Below are positions 8,923-18,356 of a stretch of 64,000 nt of DNA, one piece after another (within the stretch, counting starts at the first letter, position 1; each line of letters opens with the position of its first letter). Origin of the DNA: Acinetobacter bohemicus ANC 3994 (GTDB lineage Bacteria > Pseudomonadota > Gammaproteobacteria > Pseudomonadales > Moraxellaceae); assembly GCF_000367925.1 (NCBI RefSeq), contig NZ_KB849176.1, positions 796,191-860,190 on the forward strand. Reading direction: 5' to 3'. The notes below the pieces were generated by a model, which was not told the DNA's origin, searched no databases, and worked only from the letters and a program-made list of their open reading frames with translations. Both the position numbers and the translations under genes were made by a program.

Positions 8923-11900
8923 ATGTTCCAACAAGAAATTTCCCAACTCAATCTACAACAATTAAAAGCAGGCGAGAAACGCTGGGTCGGTAATCTACAA
9001 GGCTCATCTGCATCTTTGTTGTTCAAAGAAATTGCCACGCAAAGTAAGCAATTATTCATTGTTATTGCCAAAAATAATCAGCATTTAGGTCAGTTGGAAA
9101 GTGAATTAGAGTTTTATGGCATAAAACCGACGATTTTCCCCGATTGGGAAATTCTGCCGTATGACCGTTTATCGCCACATCAAGATATTGTGTCAGAGCG
9201 GTTGTCGATTTTATCCAATATGCCACAGTCTGGTGTGTTGCTTTTGTCTGCATCGACCTTAGTACAACGGGTCGCACCAACGTCGTGGGTGTTAGGTGAG
9301 CACTTTGATATTAAAGTCGGACAAAAGTTTGAATTAGAACAACAAAAACTTCGCTTGGTGCAAGCGGGTTATCATTTGGTCGATACCGTTTATGATCATG
9401 GCGAATTTGCTGTACGCGGTAGCATTATGGATATCTATGCGTCTGGGCAAAGTGCGCCTATTCGGATCGATTTATTTGATGATGAAATTGAGAGTCTAAA
9501 GTTCTTTGATCCTGAAACACAAAGAACAACGCAAAACTTAACGCAGTTTTCGGTATTACCTGCCAAAGAATTTCCCCTTAAAGAAGGGCGTGCGACTTTT
9601 CGTGATCGTTATGCAGAAATTTTTCCGACTGCAAATCCAAAGAAAAATCCAGTTTATCAAGATGTTTTAGAGGGTATTGCATCTCCGGGGCTTGAGTTTT
9701 ATTTTCCTTTATTTTTTAGTAAAGAAGCCATGGCAACTCAAAGTACGCTCATGGCGTACTTACCAAAGAATGGCATTGTCATTACAGATAAGTCGTTGGA
9801 TGAAGGGTTAAGCAACTTCTGGAAGGATGTGGTGCGACGTTATGAAGACCGTCGTCATAATGTTGATCATCCTATTTTATCGCCAGAGGAAATTTTCTTA
9901 CAGCCCAATCAGGTCTTGGAACAACTCAATCATTTTGCAAGAATTATTGAATCATCAGAAGAGTTTGTCGAAAAAACAGGTGTTCTGAATCTGAACACTG
10001 AATTGCCTCCGCGTTTGCCTGTGGATCCAAAACAAGAAAAACCTTTTTCGGCAGTGAAGAAATATATTGATGCTGCCAATCACCCTGTGCTTTTGGTTGC
10101 TGAAAGTGCAGGTCGCCGTGAAACTTTAAAAGATGCTTTAAGACCAACGCTTGGGGATATCCCCAATGTGGAAAATTTTGCTGACTTTAGAAAATCATTA
10201 CATGCCATAGCCATTACCAGTGCACCACTGGATCGTGGTTTGGTGATCCCGAATCACCTTACGGTAATTTCTGAAAATCAGCTGTATGAACATCGCGTGG
10301 TACAACGCCGTCGTAAACGTCAGCAAGAAGTATCCGAAGAGTTTCTCATCCGTAGTTTAACGGAGCTGAGTATTGGCGCACCGGTGGTACATATTGATTA
10401 TGGCGTGGGGCGTTATGCAGGTTTGGTCACCTTAAGTATTGATGATCAAGACCATGAGTTTTTACAACTCGATTATGCTGATGCGGCCAAAGTGTATGTT
10501 CCTGTCACCAATTTACATCTGATTAGTCGTTATAGTGGCGGCGATCCTGATTTAGCACCTTTACATAAATTAGGTACCGATACTTGGAATAAAGCAAAGC
10601 GTAAAGCCTTGGAACAAATACATGATGTTGCTGCTGAGCTGTTGCATATTCAAGCGCGTCGTCAAGCTAAACCCGGTTTTGCTTTTGAACTTGAACAAAG
10701 TCCCTATATGCAATTCGCCAGTGGTTTTGCCTATGAAGAAACCTTAGATCAAGCCAATGCCATTGATGCAACACTACATGATATGCAATTGGCAAAACCC
10801 ATGGATCGCCTTGTCTGTGGTGATGTCGGTTTTGGTAAAACAGAAGTGGCTATGCGGGCTGCATTTTTAGCGGTGCAAAATAATAAACAAGTGGCAGTTT
10901 TAGTGCCGACCACCTTGCTTGCGCAACAGCATTATGAATCCTTTAAAGACCGTTTTGCCGATTGGCCAATTCGGATTGAAGTGCTGTCGCGTTTTGGTTC
11001 CAACAAATCACATGTGAAAACAACTGAAGATTTGGCTGACGGTAAAGTTGATATTGTGATTGGGACACACAAAATTTTGCAGGAAAGTATTCAATTTAAA
11101 AACTTGGGTTTAATGATTGTCGATGAAGAACATCGCTTTGGTGTACGTGATAAAGAACGTATTAAAGCCATGCGTGCCGATGTCGATATGCTGACCCTGA
11201 CTGCAACGCCAATTCCGCGTACCTTAAATATGGCATTTAGTGGCATGCGTGATTTGTCTATTATTGCCACGCCACCCGCACGCCGTTTGGCAGTGAAAAC
11301 TTTTGTGCAAGAAAGTACCAGTGAATCGATCAAGGAAGCCGTTCTGCGTGAATTACTTCGTGGCGGTCAGGTTTATTTTTTACATAATGAAGTCGATACC
11401 ATTGAACGTGCCGCAGAAAGCATTCGTCAATTGGTGCCAGAAGCACGTGTAGCCGTGGCACATGGGCAAATGCGCGAACGTGAGTTAGAGCAGGTCATGC
11501 AGCAGTTCTATCACAAAGAATATAATGTCTTGGTCTGTTCAACCATTATTGAAACAGGGATTGATGTTCCAAATGCCAATACCATTTTAATTGAACGTGC
11601 GGATAAATTAGGTCTGGCACAATTGCATCAATTACGCGGTCGTGTTGGTCGCTCACATCATCAAGCTTATGCTTACCTACTTGTGCCTTCTATTAAAGGC
11701 TTAAAAGGCGATGCAGAAAAACGTCTGGATGCCATTCAACGTGCATCGAATTTAGGCGCAGGCTTTATGCTTGCCACGGAAGATTTGGAAATTCGTGGTG
11801 CTGGTGAACTGTTGGGCGAGCAACAAAGTGGTTCAATGCAGGCCATTGGCTATAGTTTGTATATGGAAATGCTAGAGAAGGCGACTAAAGCCATTCAAAA

Positions 11901-12381
11901 AGGTAAAACGCCAAATTTTGATGCGCCACTCTCTTTAACCGCTGAAATTAATCTGCATATGCCGGCATTGATTCCAGATGATTATCTGGGTGACGTACAC
12001 CAACGTTTGTTATTTTATAAACGTATTAGTAATACCGATAGCCAAGACAAACTTGATAACATTCGCATGGAATTGATTGATCGTTTTGGCGTGCCACCGC
12101 AACCAGTGAAGCAATTATTTGCTGTACATCAGATTCGTTTGAAAGCAGAGCAGTTGGGAATGACCAAAGTCGATATCAGTTCGCATGGCGGTTATATTGA
12201 ATTTTCTCCCGATACTCCGGTACAGGCCATCAGCATTATTCAAATGATGCAAAAACATCCGACTTTTTTCCGTATGGAAGGTGGGCAGCGCTTGAAAGTG
12301 ATGGTGATGTTGGAAGATTATCAAAAAAGAATTCAATTTATTTCTGATTTATTGGTCAGTCTATTAAAAGAAATTCACTAA
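8923..12381 (+). CDS. mfd: Transcription-repair coupling factor
   Basis: Mfd pushes RNA polymerase stalled at DNA damage off the template and recruits UvrA, giving strand-specific repair. The 1152-residue product has the UvrB-like N-terminal part (FPDWEILPYDRLSPH; LVDTVYDHGEFAVRGSI), a polymerase-interaction domain at about 480-560, and superfamily 2 helicase motors: Walker A GDVGFGKTE near 632, DEEH near 732, TATPIPRTLNMAFSGMRD, and the RecG-like TRG region RVGRSHHQAYAY. A C-terminal domain of about 140 residues follows, expected to cover the UvrA-binding surface. Length matches the family (E. coli 1148). It is transcribed alone, with a perfect 15-bp inverted repeat just after its stop. Confidence 0.97.
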   Translation: MFQQEISQLNLQQLKAGEKRWVGNLQGSSASLLFKEIATQSKQLFIVIAKNNQHLGQLESELEFYGIKPTIFPDWEILPYDRLSPHQDIVSERLSILSNMPQSGVLLLSASTLVQRVAPTSWVLGEHFDIKVGQKFELEQQKLRLVQAGYHLVDTVYDHGEFAVRGSIMDIYASGQSAPIRIDLFDDEIESLKFFDPETQRTTQNLTQFSVLPAKEFPLKEGRATFRDRYAEIFPTANPKKNPVYQDVLEGIASPGLEFYFPLFFSKEAMATQSTLMAYLPKNGIVITDKSLDEGLSNFWKDVVRRYEDRRHNVDHPILSPEEIFLQPNQVLEQLNHFARIIESSEEFVEKTGVLNLNTELPPRLPVDPKQEKPFSAVKKYIDAANHPVLLVAESAGRRETLKDALRPTLGDIPNVENFADFRKSLHAIAITSAPLDRGLVIPNHLTVISENQLYEHRVVQRRRKRQQEVSEEFLIRSLTELSIGAPVVHIDYGVGRYAGLVTLSIDDQDHEFLQLDYADAAKVYVPVTNLHLISRYSGGDPDLAPLHKLGTDTWNKAKRKALEQIHDVAAELLHIQARRQAKPGFAFELEQSPYMQFASGFAYEETLDQANAIDATLHDMQLAKPMDRLVCGDVGFGKTEVAMRAAFLAVQNNKQVAVLVPTTLLAQQHYESFKDRFADWPIRIEVLSRFGSNKSHVKTTEDLADGKVDIVIGTHKILQESIQFKNLGLMIVDEEHRFGVRDKERIKAMRADVDMLTLTATPIPRTLNMAFSGMRDLSIIATPPARRLAVKTFVQESTSESIKEAVLRELLRGGQVYFLHNEVDTIERAAESIRQLVPEARVAVAHGQMRERELEQVMQQFYHKEYNVLVCSTIIETGIDVPNANTILIERADKLGLAQLHQLRGRVGRSHHQAYAYLLVPSIKGLKGDAEKRLDAIQRASNLGAGFMLATEDLEIRGAGELLGEQQSGSMQAIGYSLYMEMLEKATKAIQKGKTPNFDAPLSLTAEINLHMPALIPDDYLGDVHQRLLFYKRISNTDSQDKLDNIRMELIDRFGVPPQPVKQLFAVHQIRLKAEQLGMTKVDISSHGGYIEFSPDTPVQAISIIQMMQKHPTFFRMEGGQRLKVMVMLEDYQKRIQFISDLLVSLLKEIH

Positions 12382-12385
12382 AGAG

Positions 12386-12418
12386 AATGTGAGTGCATAA
12401 ATATTATGCACTCACATT
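12386..12418. repeat. Perfect 15-bp inverted repeat after mfd
   Basis: AATGTGAGTGCATAA (12386-12400) and its exact complement (12404-12418) with a 3-base loop, starting 4 bp past the mfd stop. There is no T run after it, so it may protect the 3' end of the mRNA or act with Rho rather than be a classical terminator. Confidence 0.7.
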
Positions 12419-12614
12419 TAAAATTGATCATAATTTCACAAAAGTGCGCAAGAAATACTTGATTTTTTAAAGGAATTTACTACATTTGTAGGGGCTAAGG
12501 TGTTCAATATAAATAGTGGTTTATTTGTAATGAAACACATTGCATAGAATATTCACGTCTCATTGGATGTGATAGTATTAGCCATCATTCTAATTTTGCA
12601 TAATTTATAAAGAT

Positions 12615-13049
12615 ATGTTTAGTTTGCATCCACAACTTGCTCAAGATACTTTTTTTGTAGGCGACTTTCCACTGTCAACATGTCGTTTAATGAATGATAT
12701 GCAATTTCCGTGGCTCATATTAATTCCGCGTGTACCAGGTACTACTGAATTATATGAATTAAGTCAGGCCGATCAAGAACAATTCCTACGTGAATCTAGC
12801 TGGTTATCAAGCCAACTGGCACGTGTATTCCGTGCAGACAAAATGAATGTTGCAGCTTTAGGCAATATGGTGCCACAGTTGCATTTTCATCATGTCGTGC
12901 GTTACCAAAATGATGTCGCTTGGCCAAAACCAGTTTGGGGAACACCTGCCGTTCCTTATACCAATGAAGTCCTTGCGCATATGCGTCAAACTTTAATGCT
13001 CGCGCTTCGTGGTCAAGGTGATATGCCATTTGATTGGCGTATGGACTAA
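12615..13049 (+). CDS. HIT-family protein with a modified histidine triad
   Basis: 144-residue protein of the histidine triad superfamily (nucleotide hydrolases and transferases). The N-terminal part fits the family (FFVGDFPLSTCRLMNDMQFP, then LILIPRVPG), and the triad region reads PQLHFHHVVRYQND. In the usual H-x-H-x-H pattern the third position here is Val, with an extra His one place earlier, so the active site is altered relative to Hint/Fhit proteins. The start codon at 12615 follows a short AT-rich leader with AAAGA upstream. The gene stands alone between mfd and the cyclase gene. Substrate unknown. Confidence 0.85.
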   Translation: MFSLHPQLAQDTFFVGDFPLSTCRLMNDMQFPWLILIPRVPGTTELYELSQADQEQFLRESSWLSSQLARVFRADKMNVAALGNMVPQLHFHHVVRYQNDVAWPKPVWGTPAVPYTNEVLAHMRQTLMLALRGQGDMPFDWRMD

Positions 13050-13112
13050 TTCATAACCATTTAAAACCATAAAGGAATATATGGTGTGAATACTCGGACT
13101 AGGAGTGATTGA

Positions 13113-14573
13113 GTGCCGCTAGACGACTGGATTAGAAAAGAGCCTAGACAATTTGAATATTTTCATCGCTTGATGGGGTATGTCATGTTGTCTTTGCTCA
13201 TGATTGTCTATCACTACACTTCATCCGATACCAAATATCAGATTTATGTTCCTTTATTCTTACTGTTTACTTTACTGATTACACCCAAGTTATCGAATTG
13301 GTTGCTATACCGTTATAATTCTAAAATAAAACGCAGTGTCTTATTTATTATCGATATTGTTATTATTTCAGTTCTTTTGTCTGCGATTCATTTAAATCTG
13401 GTTCTGACTTTTCTTTCATTTTTTGCCATTTTATATACTGCAATCAGTAATAAAATTTCATTCCTCATGGTGTCACTGGCAAGTTTAATTGGCATTGCCA
13501 TTTTTTATCTGTGCAATATTTTTATTTTTGGTTTTGGTGAGTATTTTGAGCAAACCACGGGTGAGTTAACGGTCCTTGGTTTTATTTGCTTAATTACTTA
13601 TTTCGGCGTGGGAAGTTTTTACCAACGTAGTCAAATCCAGCATATTACCGATCGTAAAGCTTATTATTATGAGCAAATGAATCGTTATATGGAATTTGCG
13701 AACCAACTTAGCCGTTATGCACCGCTACAATTGTGGCAATCGATTATGAAGGGTGAGTCTGAAGCTAAAATTGAATATAAACGAAAAAAAATGACGATTT
13801 TCTTTTCAGATATTCAAGGATTTACCGAGCTTTCTGAAACGCTTATTCCAGATGACTTGGCATTTTTACTCAATGACTATCTAAGTCATATGACTGAAAT
13901 TGCAAAGCAATATGAAGCAACCGTCGATAAGTTTATGGGCGATGCTATTTTAATTTTCTTTGGTGATCCTATTTCCCAAGGTGTTGAACAAGATGCAAAA
14001 ACTTGTTTAGACATGGCGATTGATATGCGTCAGCAAATGAAATTATTAAGAGAACGATGGATTAAAATGGGTTATCCCGCTTTACATATTCGTATGGGGA
14101 TTAGTACAGGTTATTGCCACGTCGGGAATTATGGTGCAGCTCATCGTATGGCATATACCATTGTTGGACGTGATGCAAATTTGGCTGCGCGTTTACAAAG
14201 TGCTGCTGCGGTGGATGAAATTTTAATTTCTGATGAAACTTATAATTTAATTAAAAATGATTATCTGTGTGCGCCTAAAGCACCAATTACCCTCAAAGGT
14301 ATTCAGGGTCCAGTGAATACTTGGCAGGTAATGGAAAAATATACTTCACGTAAATCGGATTATCAGCGCTGGTTTGATTATGAGTATAAGGGCTTTCATT
14401 TATTGTTGAATCTGGATGAAGTTCAAAATTATGAATATCCAGAACTGCTTAATGTTTTAGAAAAAATGATTAAGCGCATACAAAAACAGCAAAAAATGAC
14501 CAATGCTCAAGGTATTGTAAAATTGAATTTAGAGGACGAAGTGATAGAAGAAAAAGATCAACAATATCACTAG
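13113..14573 (+). CDS. Membrane-bound class III adenylate/guanylate cyclase
   Basis: The 486-residue product has about six hydrophobic segments in the first 180 residues and a class III cyclase catalytic domain at about 220-415. Metal-binding aspartates lie in FFSDIQGFTELSE and KFMGDAILIFFGDP; the region YTIVGRDANLAARLQSA holds the transition-state Asn and Arg. The Lys in KFMGDA and the Asp in VGRDAN are the adenine-selecting pair in adenylyl cyclases, so cAMP is the likely product. A C-terminal tail of about 75 charged residues follows. The start is GTG at 13113 with AGGAG at 13101-13105. It ends at a strong bidirectional terminator shared with fdx. Confidence 0.9.
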   Translation: MPLDDWIRKEPRQFEYFHRLMGYVMLSLLMIVYHYTSSDTKYQIYVPLFLLFTLLITPKLSNWLLYRYNSKIKRSVLFIIDIVIISVLLSAIHLNLVLTFLSFFAILYTAISNKISFLMVSLASLIGIAIFYLCNIFIFGFGEYFEQTTGELTVLGFICLITYFGVGSFYQRSQIQHITDRKAYYYEQMNRYMEFANQLSRYAPLQLWQSIMKGESEAKIEYKRKKMTIFFSDIQGFTELSETLIPDDLAFLLNDYLSHMTEIAKQYEATVDKFMGDAILIFFGDPISQGVEQDAKTCLDMAIDMRQQMKLLRERWIKMGYPALHIRMGISTGYCHVGNYGAAHRMAYTIVGRDANLAARLQSAAAVDEILISDETYNLIKNDYLCAPKAPITLKGIQGPVNTWQVMEKYTSRKSDYQRWFDYEYKGFHLLLNLDEVQNYEYPELLNVLEKMIKRIQKQQKMTNAQGIVKLNLEDEVIEEKDQQYH

Positions 14574-14603
14574 AATCATTTGTCTTAGCTTATATTGAGA
14601 TAG

Positions 14604-14631
14604 AAAAAACCACGCTATAGCGTGGTTTTTT
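14604..14631. terminator. Bidirectional terminator between cyclase gene and fdx
   Basis: A perfect 28-base palindrome with arms AAAAAACCACGCTA and TAGCGTGGTTTTTT. It ends both the plus-strand cyclase gene and the minus-strand ISC operon. Confidence 0.92.
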
Positions 14632-14648
14632 ATTGCCTATACCATCAA

Positions 14649-14987
14649 TTAATGATTTTCAGAAGCATGATTGATGGTATATTTAGGTATTTCAATTTCT
14701 AAGTCTTCGTCGACCAGTTTCACTTGGCAAGATAGGCGAGAATCAGGTTCTAAGCCCCAAGCACGATCAAGTAAGTCTGCTTCAATATCATTCATTTCAT
14801 CTAAGCTGTCAAAGCCTTTACGAACGACAACATGACATGTTGTGCATGCAGCAGACATATCGCAAGCGTGTTCAATTTTAATGCCATTTTTCAATAAGCT
14901 TTCGCAAAGATTAGCATTTTGTTCAACTTCAAACTCAGCACCATTAGGGCAAATTTGCGCATGTGGAAGAACTTTAATACGTGGCAT
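14649..14987 (-). CDS. fdx: ISC-system [2Fe-2S] ferredoxin
   Basis: Electron donor for Fe-S cluster assembly on IscU. The 112-residue adrenodoxin-type protein has the four cluster cysteines in the spacing C-x5-C-x2-C (HACDMSAACTTCHV) and a distant fourth Cys in SRLSCQV. The E. coli equivalent is 111 residues. It is the last gene of the ISC operon, 13 bp after hscA. No iscX follows, as the convergent cyclase gene begins to intrude right after the terminator. Confidence 0.95.
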   Translation of the reverse strand: MPRIKVLPHAQICPNGAEFEVEQNANLCESLLKNGIKIEHACDMSAACTTCHVVVRKGFDSLDEMNDIEADLLDRAWGLEPDSRLSCQVKLVDEDLEIEIPKYTINHASENH

Positions 14988-15000
14988 GATTTTTACCTAT

Positions 15001-16863
15001 TTATTTGTGTGAGTTTGACCAGTCATCGAGTTGAGTGCCTTTAAGTGCAGAATCAATGTGTTGATTCATGCGTGCGGCAGCAAAAGCATCACTATGTATT
15101 TTAAGTTGCTGTACAGCTTCTTCAATAGCTTCGATGTTGGTTGTCGATAATTGCTGTTCGAGTTCAACTTTCGTTTGCTCTAAAGCCACCAATTGTTCAG
15201 CACTCAGTAAGTTTGCATCAACTTTTAATGCTTGTGTAAGTGCTTCCAATTCACGCTGTGCTTCAACTTTGGTTTCTTGTAAGTGACGAAGATTTTTATC
15301 TTCTTCAGCAAATTTAAAACCGTCAATCAATAAGCGCTCAGTATCAGAATCGGATAAACCATAAGAAGGTTTAATGTCAATTTGTGCATGCACACCCGAC
15401 GTGGTTTCTTTAGCAGAAACGGTCAGCAAACCATCGGCATCGACTTGGAAGGTCACTTCAATGCGTGCTTGACCCGCAGTCATCGGTGGAATGCCATGTA
15501 AAACAAAGCGACCTAAACTACGACAGTGTTCAACCAGATCACGTTCACCTTGGACCACATGAATCAACATTGCCGTTTGACCATCTTGATAGGTAGTAAA
15601 CTCTTGGCGACGTGCGACTGGAATAGCGGTGTTGCGTGAAATCAGGCGCTCAACCAAGCCGCCCATGGTCTCTAAACCTAAAGAGAGCGGGGTAACATCA
15701 AGCAGTAATGAACCATCTTTGCTGTTGCCAATCAGTTGGTCTGCGGTAATGGCTGCGCCAATAGCGACCACTTCATCAGGATTAATTGTGCACAATGGTT
15801 CTTGATGAAAGACTTCACGAACTGCTTTTTGTACTGCATAAGAGCGAGTAGAACCACCCACTAAAACCACATTTTGAATGTCATTCAGCTCAAGTTTGGC
15901 ATCACGCATCACACGCTTACAGACACTAATGGTTTTGTCTAAAGCAACTTTAATAATTTCTTCAAATGTTGCGCGATCTAAAGTTAAAACTTGATCTAAG
16001 GCATGAAGTTCTACCGATTCGGCATCGGTTAATGCTTCTTTGGCCTTGCGTGCAGCAACGATCAGATGCACATGTTCTGAATTATCTAAAGTTTCAATAT
16101 TGAGTTGTTTCTTCGCCCATTTAACAATTAAACGGTCTAAATCATCGCCACCAAGTGCAGTATGACCACCGGTTGCGAGAACTTCGAACACACCTTGGGT
16201 AAAACGCAAGATCGAAACGTCAAAAGTACCACCGCCTAAATCATAGATGACATAGTTACGATCAGAAGCTAAGTTGCTTTCTTGGTCTAAACCATAAGCG
16301 ACCGCAGCAGCAGTTGGTTCATTAAGTAAACGTAATACGTTTAAACCTGCCAATTGAGCCGCATCACGTGTTGCTTGGCGTTGAGCTTCATCAAAATAAG
16401 CAGGAACAGTAATCACTGCACCATTAATTGGGTTTTGTAGACTTGATTCTGCGCGTTCTTTTAAGTGTTTTAATATTTCAGCTGAAATTTCAACAGGTGT
16501 TTTACGTCCGTGATTGGTTTCAAAAGCGGGCATCTGGTGATCTTCACCCACCAGTGTATATGGATGTTGGAATTTAATATCCGCTTTTGAGCGACCCATA
16601 AAGCGCTTAACAGAAACGATAGTATTTTGTGGGTCACTGATCATGAAAGCTTTTGCTTCATCACCATATTGAGTTGCCTGATCAGCATAATGCACAATCG
16701 ATGGGAGTAACACGCGACCTTGTTCATCGTTAAGAACTTTAGCTTTGCCTGATAGAACCGTAGCCACTAAAGAATGCGTAGTACCTAAGTCGATACCAAT
16801 AGCAATACGGTGTTCATGGGGCGCACTTGATTGACCAGGTTCTGCAATTTGCAAGAGAGCCAT
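15001..16863 (-). CDS. hscA: Fe-S cluster assembly chaperone HscA (Hsp70 type)
   Basis: ATP-driven Hsp70-family chaperone that, with HscB, helps transfer the new cluster from IscU by binding its LPPVK motif. The 620-residue protein has the actin-like ATPase domain first (GIDLGTTHSLVA near 22, YDLGGGTFDVSIL, VVLVGGSTRSYAVQ) and a C-terminal substrate domain (LLLDVTPLSLGLETMGG onwards). Length is close to E. coli HscA (616). It lies between hscB (38 bp upstream) and fdx in the ISC operon, which separates it from the housekeeping dnaK. Confidence 0.97.
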   Translation of the reverse strand: MALLQIAEPGQSSAPHEHRIAIGIDLGTTHSLVATVLSGKAKVLNDEQGRVLLPSIVHYADQATQYGDEAKAFMISDPQNTIVSVKRFMGRSKADIKFQHPYTLVGEDHQMPAFETNHGRKTPVEISAEILKHLKERAESSLQNPINGAVITVPAYFDEAQRQATRDAAQLAGLNVLRLLNEPTAAAVAYGLDQESNLASDRNYVIYDLGGGTFDVSILRFTQGVFEVLATGGHTALGGDDLDRLIVKWAKKQLNIETLDNSEHVHLIVAARKAKEALTDAESVELHALDQVLTLDRATFEEIIKVALDKTISVCKRVMRDAKLELNDIQNVVLVGGSTRSYAVQKAVREVFHQEPLCTINPDEVVAIGAAITADQLIGNSKDGSLLLDVTPLSLGLETMGGLVERLISRNTAIPVARRQEFTTYQDGQTAMLIHVVQGERDLVEHCRSLGRFVLHGIPPMTAGQARIEVTFQVDADGLLTVSAKETTSGVHAQIDIKPSYGLSDSDTERLLIDGFKFAEEDKNLRHLQETKVEAQRELEALTQALKVDANLLSAEQLVALEQTKVELEQQLSTTNIEAIEEAVQQLKIHSDAFAAARMNQHIDSALKGTQLDDWSNSHK

Positions 16864-16901
16864 TGTGTTACATCCTTTGAACGTCTAAAAGTAAAAATAA
16901 A

Positions 16902-17417
16902 TTAAAAATCATCATCAAGATCGAAAGAGTCATCATCTAAAAAACGATCTTCAGCTTTGTTAATATCAGCCATGACTTTTTGAAAAAAGCGTAGTTTTCG
17001 CACTGTATCGCGCGCTTCAGCCCAATCTTCTTCAGTATAGTCAATTTTAAATTCACGCACTAAGCTGTCAATCCATTGTTGGACTTCTTCTTTAAGTGAA
17101 ATTAAATCGTTAGCAGAGTGGGCTTCATCAAGCTGTTCACGAATTTCTAGCGCAGATTGTAAAAATTCAAAATCGCTGATGGATTGATCAAGGAGGTGAT
17201 CTTGTTTTTTTAACGAAAGCAGATATCCCGCACGACTATCAACTTGAGATAGAACTTTAAAAGCTTGATTGATCTCGCTAGATTTGATGAGTGCTTGATC
17301 TTTATCTTCGGCTTTATCGGGGTGATATTGTTGCTGCAATTTTAAAAATTCATTTTTTAAAACGGCTAAATCAATATCGAGTTCTACTGGAAGATTGAAC
17401 AACTCAAAATGATTCAT
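16902..17417 (-). CDS. hscB: Fe-S assembly J-domain co-chaperone HscB
   Basis: J-domain partner of HscA that brings IscU to it and stimulates its ATPase. The J domain covers about residues 1-75 with the HPD motif in QQYHPDKAEDKD; the C-terminal three-helix IscU-binding part follows. I place the start at the ATG at 17417 (MNHFELFNLP), giving 171 residues, the same as E. coli HscB. The frame also extends 17 codons upstream to a TTG, but those residues do not fit the family. Confidence 0.94.
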   Translation of the reverse strand: MNHFELFNLPVELDIDLAVLKNEFLKLQQQYHPDKAEDKDQALIKSSEINQAFKVLSQVDSRAGYLLSLKKQDHLLDQSISDFEFLQSALEIREQLDEAHSANDLISLKEEVQQWIDSLVREFKIDYTEEDWAEARDTVRKLRFFQKVMADINKAEDRFLDDDSFDLDDDF

Positions 17418-17525
17418 GGGAGATTTGATCCGCGAAAGTTCTATAAAATAATTGAAAATTAAATGCAATTAAAACAGTGTATTGTACACTGTTTTAATGC
17501 TTAAAAAGGGAATATAAGAGATTGA

Positions 17526-17846
17526 TTAAACAGTGAAAGATTCACCACAACCACATTCACCTTTTTTATTGGGGTTGTTAAATTCGAAGCCTTCATTTAG
17601 ACCATTTTTTACATAGTCCATTTCTAAACCTTCTAAATAGACACTGCTTTTAGGGTCAACGAAAACCTTAACACCAAACTGTTCAAAAACTTGATCATGT
17701 GTATCAACTTCGTCTACGAATTCGAGTACATAAGCCAAACCAGAACAGCCTGAAGTTTTCACACCAACGCGAATGCCTTCACCCTTACCGCGATTTTCTA
17801 AGTAATTGCTGATATGAGTTGCAGCATTTTCAGTTAAATGAATCAT
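17526..17846 (-). CDS. iscA: A-type Fe-S carrier protein IscA
   Basis: 106-residue A-type carrier of the HesB/IscA family that takes clusters from IscU, or iron, to target proteins. The three conserved cysteines are present: SGCSGLAY near 33 and GECGCGESF at about 97-100. Length equals the E. coli protein within one residue. It sits 37 bp after iscU in the operon. ErpA and NfuA belong to related families, but the operon position supports IscA. Confidence 0.95.
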   Translation of the reverse strand: MIHLTENAATHISNYLENRGKGEGIRVGVKTSGCSGLAYVLEFVDEVDTHDQVFEQFGVKVFVDPKSSVYLEGLEMDYVKNGLNEGFEFNNPNKKGECGCGESFTV

Positions 17847-17883
17847 GAAAACTCCATTATTCCTTATTCAAAACTTAATATAA

Positions 17884-18270
17884 TTAAGCTTTAGCTTTTT
17901 TGCTGCGGTAGTCTTCAACAGCAGCTTTAATTGCATCTTCAGCAAGTACAGAACAATGTACTTTCACTGGAGGAAGCGCAAGTTCAGTTGCAATATCAAT
18001 GTTTTTGATCGCTTGAGCTTGGTCTAAAGTTTTACCTTTAAGCCATTCAGTTACAAGCGAGCTTGATGCAATCGCAGATCCGCAACCATAAGTTTTGAAA
18101 CGTGCTTGTTCAATGACACCATTGTCATCCACTTGGATTTGAAGGCGCATAACATCACCACAAGCTGGTGCACCGACCATACCTGTACCAACATTTTCAG
18201 CATTTTTGTCTAAAACGCCAACATTACGAGGGTTTTCGTAATGATCAATTACTTTTTCACTATAAGCCAT
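17884..18270 (-). CDS. iscU: Fe-S cluster scaffold protein IscU
   Basis: The scaffold on which IscS-derived sulfur and iron form the cluster. The 128-residue protein shows all key sites: Cys in GAPACGDVM, Asp in the same stretch, Cys in KTYGCGSAIASSS, the HscA recognition motif LPPVK and Cys in VHCSVLAEDAI. E. coli IscU also has 128 residues. It is preceded by iscS (86 bp gap) and followed by iscA. Confidence 0.97.
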   Translation of the reverse strand: MAYSEKVIDHYENPRNVGVLDKNAENVGTGMVGAPACGDVMRLQIQVDDNGVIEQARFKTYGCGSAIASSSLVTEWLKGKTLDQAQAIKNIDIATELALPPVKVHCSVLAEDAIKAAVEDYRSKKAKA

Positions 18271-18356
18271 GATGCGTCTCCAAAACTCGGGGTCAGCCTG
18301 ATAAGATTTAATATGAGGGCATCTTCAGGAAATTTCCATGAGATGCCATGAATAAA

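Noticed and set aside
12386..12418. Perfect hairpin after mfd as a rho-independent terminator
   Set aside because: No T run follows, so I list it as an inverted repeat rather than a terminator.
15068..15286. Open frame on the plus strand inside hscA
   Set aside because: Mirror of the Hsp70 substrate domain; Cys/Ser-rich low-complexity translation typical of antisense frames.
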